Shown in pieces: positions 5,752-6,082 of a stretch of 6,082 nucleotides of DNA. The stretch is taken from NCBI GenBank assembly GCA_007133875.1, contig SLLW01000060.1:1-6082 (forward strand). The letters are read 5' to 3'. The translations under genes and the position numbers were made by a program. Within the stretch, counting starts at the first letter, position 1; every line of letters begins with the position of its first letter. This DNA comes from Balneolales bacterium. GTDB taxonomy: Bacteria; Bacteroidota; Rhodothermia; Balneolales; Natronogracilivirgulaceae. Under the pieces are notes generated by a model that was not told where the DNA came from, did not search any database, and was given only the letters and a program-made list of their open reading frames with translations.

Positions 5752-6082
5752 TCAGGATGCCGATTCTTCAGTATTGCCGGCCGTTTCATCTTTGCTGACC
5801 TTTTCATCGGAACCGGAGCCATTGTCAGGATTTATATCATATCCTTCCGAGAGTGCAGCGATGATCGCACCTTTTACAATGACGCCACGCAGTTGATTGT
5901 TGCTGCTGACAACGGCAATCGGGCCGAAATCACTTTCATGGTAGACATTGATGACATCGGATAACGCCATATCCTCCTGCACATGGCTCGCTTCATGGAG
6001 TAGTTTTTTATCGAAGGGAATATTCTCCTGGTTCTGGTGTTCCTTGATATAATCGGCAAGTTCATTGGCCAGAATATACCCC
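5752..6082 (-). CDS. proV: glycine betaine ABC transporter ATP-binding protein, C-terminal CBS part (partial)
   Basis: Only the last 109 codons are inside the window; the frame stays open through base 6081, so the ATPase domain with its Walker and signature motifs lies outside. The visible part begins at the end of the first CBS repeat or the linker (GYILANELADYIKEH), continues with the second CBS repeat (about local residues 31-83, including FGPIAVVSSNNQLRGVIVKGAIIAALSEG), and ends in an acidic, glycine- and serine-rich tail of about 30 residues. The block P-x-AVV...L-x-GVIVKGA is typical of the ProV/OpuAA CBS module, and the adjoining proW supports the call. Family knowledge: in OpuA the tandem CBS senses ionic strength and sets transport on or off. 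A GTG inside the frame at 5982 is not a start. Confidence 0.88.
   Translation of the reverse strand, partial: GYILANELADYIKEHQNQENIPFDKKLLHEASHVQEDMALSDVINVYHESDFGPIAVVSSNNQLRGVIVKGAIIAALSEGYDINPDNGSGSDEKVSKDETAGNTEESAS

Noticed and set aside
1..6082. Search for mobile elements, CRISPR repeats, tRNAs, toxin-antitoxin or defence genes.
   Set aside because: No terminal repeats, regularly spaced repeats, cloverleaf-like segments or matching protein motifs were seen.

Overview
The window reads as an ordinary chromosomal stretch of a salt-adapted bacterium of the Bacteroidota/Balneolota kind (Balneola-, Rhodohalobacter- or Salinibacter-like relatives). This placement is inferred from protein style only: a GCS2-type ligase domain fused to CBS domains, two neighbouring compatible-solute importers, many acidic residues, a TAnnTTTG-like promoter element before queD, and mid-range GC. 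No rRNA or marker gene is present to confirm it.

Left part, plus strand (1-1568): the C-terminal two thirds or so of a GCS2-family carboxylate-amine ligase with a C-terminal CBS pair, cut by the left window edge, followed after about 80 bp by queD (6-carboxytetrahydropterin synthase, queuosine/7-deazapurine pathway). Middle, minus strand (1662-2973): pdxH (pyridoxamine 5'-phosphate oxidase) faces queD tail to tail. Upstream of it is a 147-residue protein of unknown function that ends in a clear intrinsic terminator. Right part, minus strand (3028-6082): a BCCT-family transporter with the betaine-type aromatic box, and upstream of it proW (permease) and the C-terminal end of proV (ATPase with CBS domains) of a glycine betaine/proline ABC importer.

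The right half is functionally coherent. It places a probable sodium-coupled (BCCT) and an ATP-driven (ProVW) compatible-solute importer in tandem on the same strand, with a 286-bp gap between them that carries a candidate extended -10 promoter and an inverted repeat. The periplasmic or lipoprotein substrate-binding subunit expected after proW is not there, so it must lie upstream of proV, lie elsewhere, or be absent. The unknown 147-residue gene follows the BCCT gene by 54 bp and probably shares its transcript.

I found no mobile element, CRISPR array, tRNA, rRNA or defence-like module, and no convincing undescribed system. The items most worth a second look are the GCS2-CBS fusion with its missing upstream neighbours, the acidic tail of ProV after the CBS pair, the absence of proX, the altered SQIGAW region in PdxH, and the unknown gene linked to the betaine transporter.
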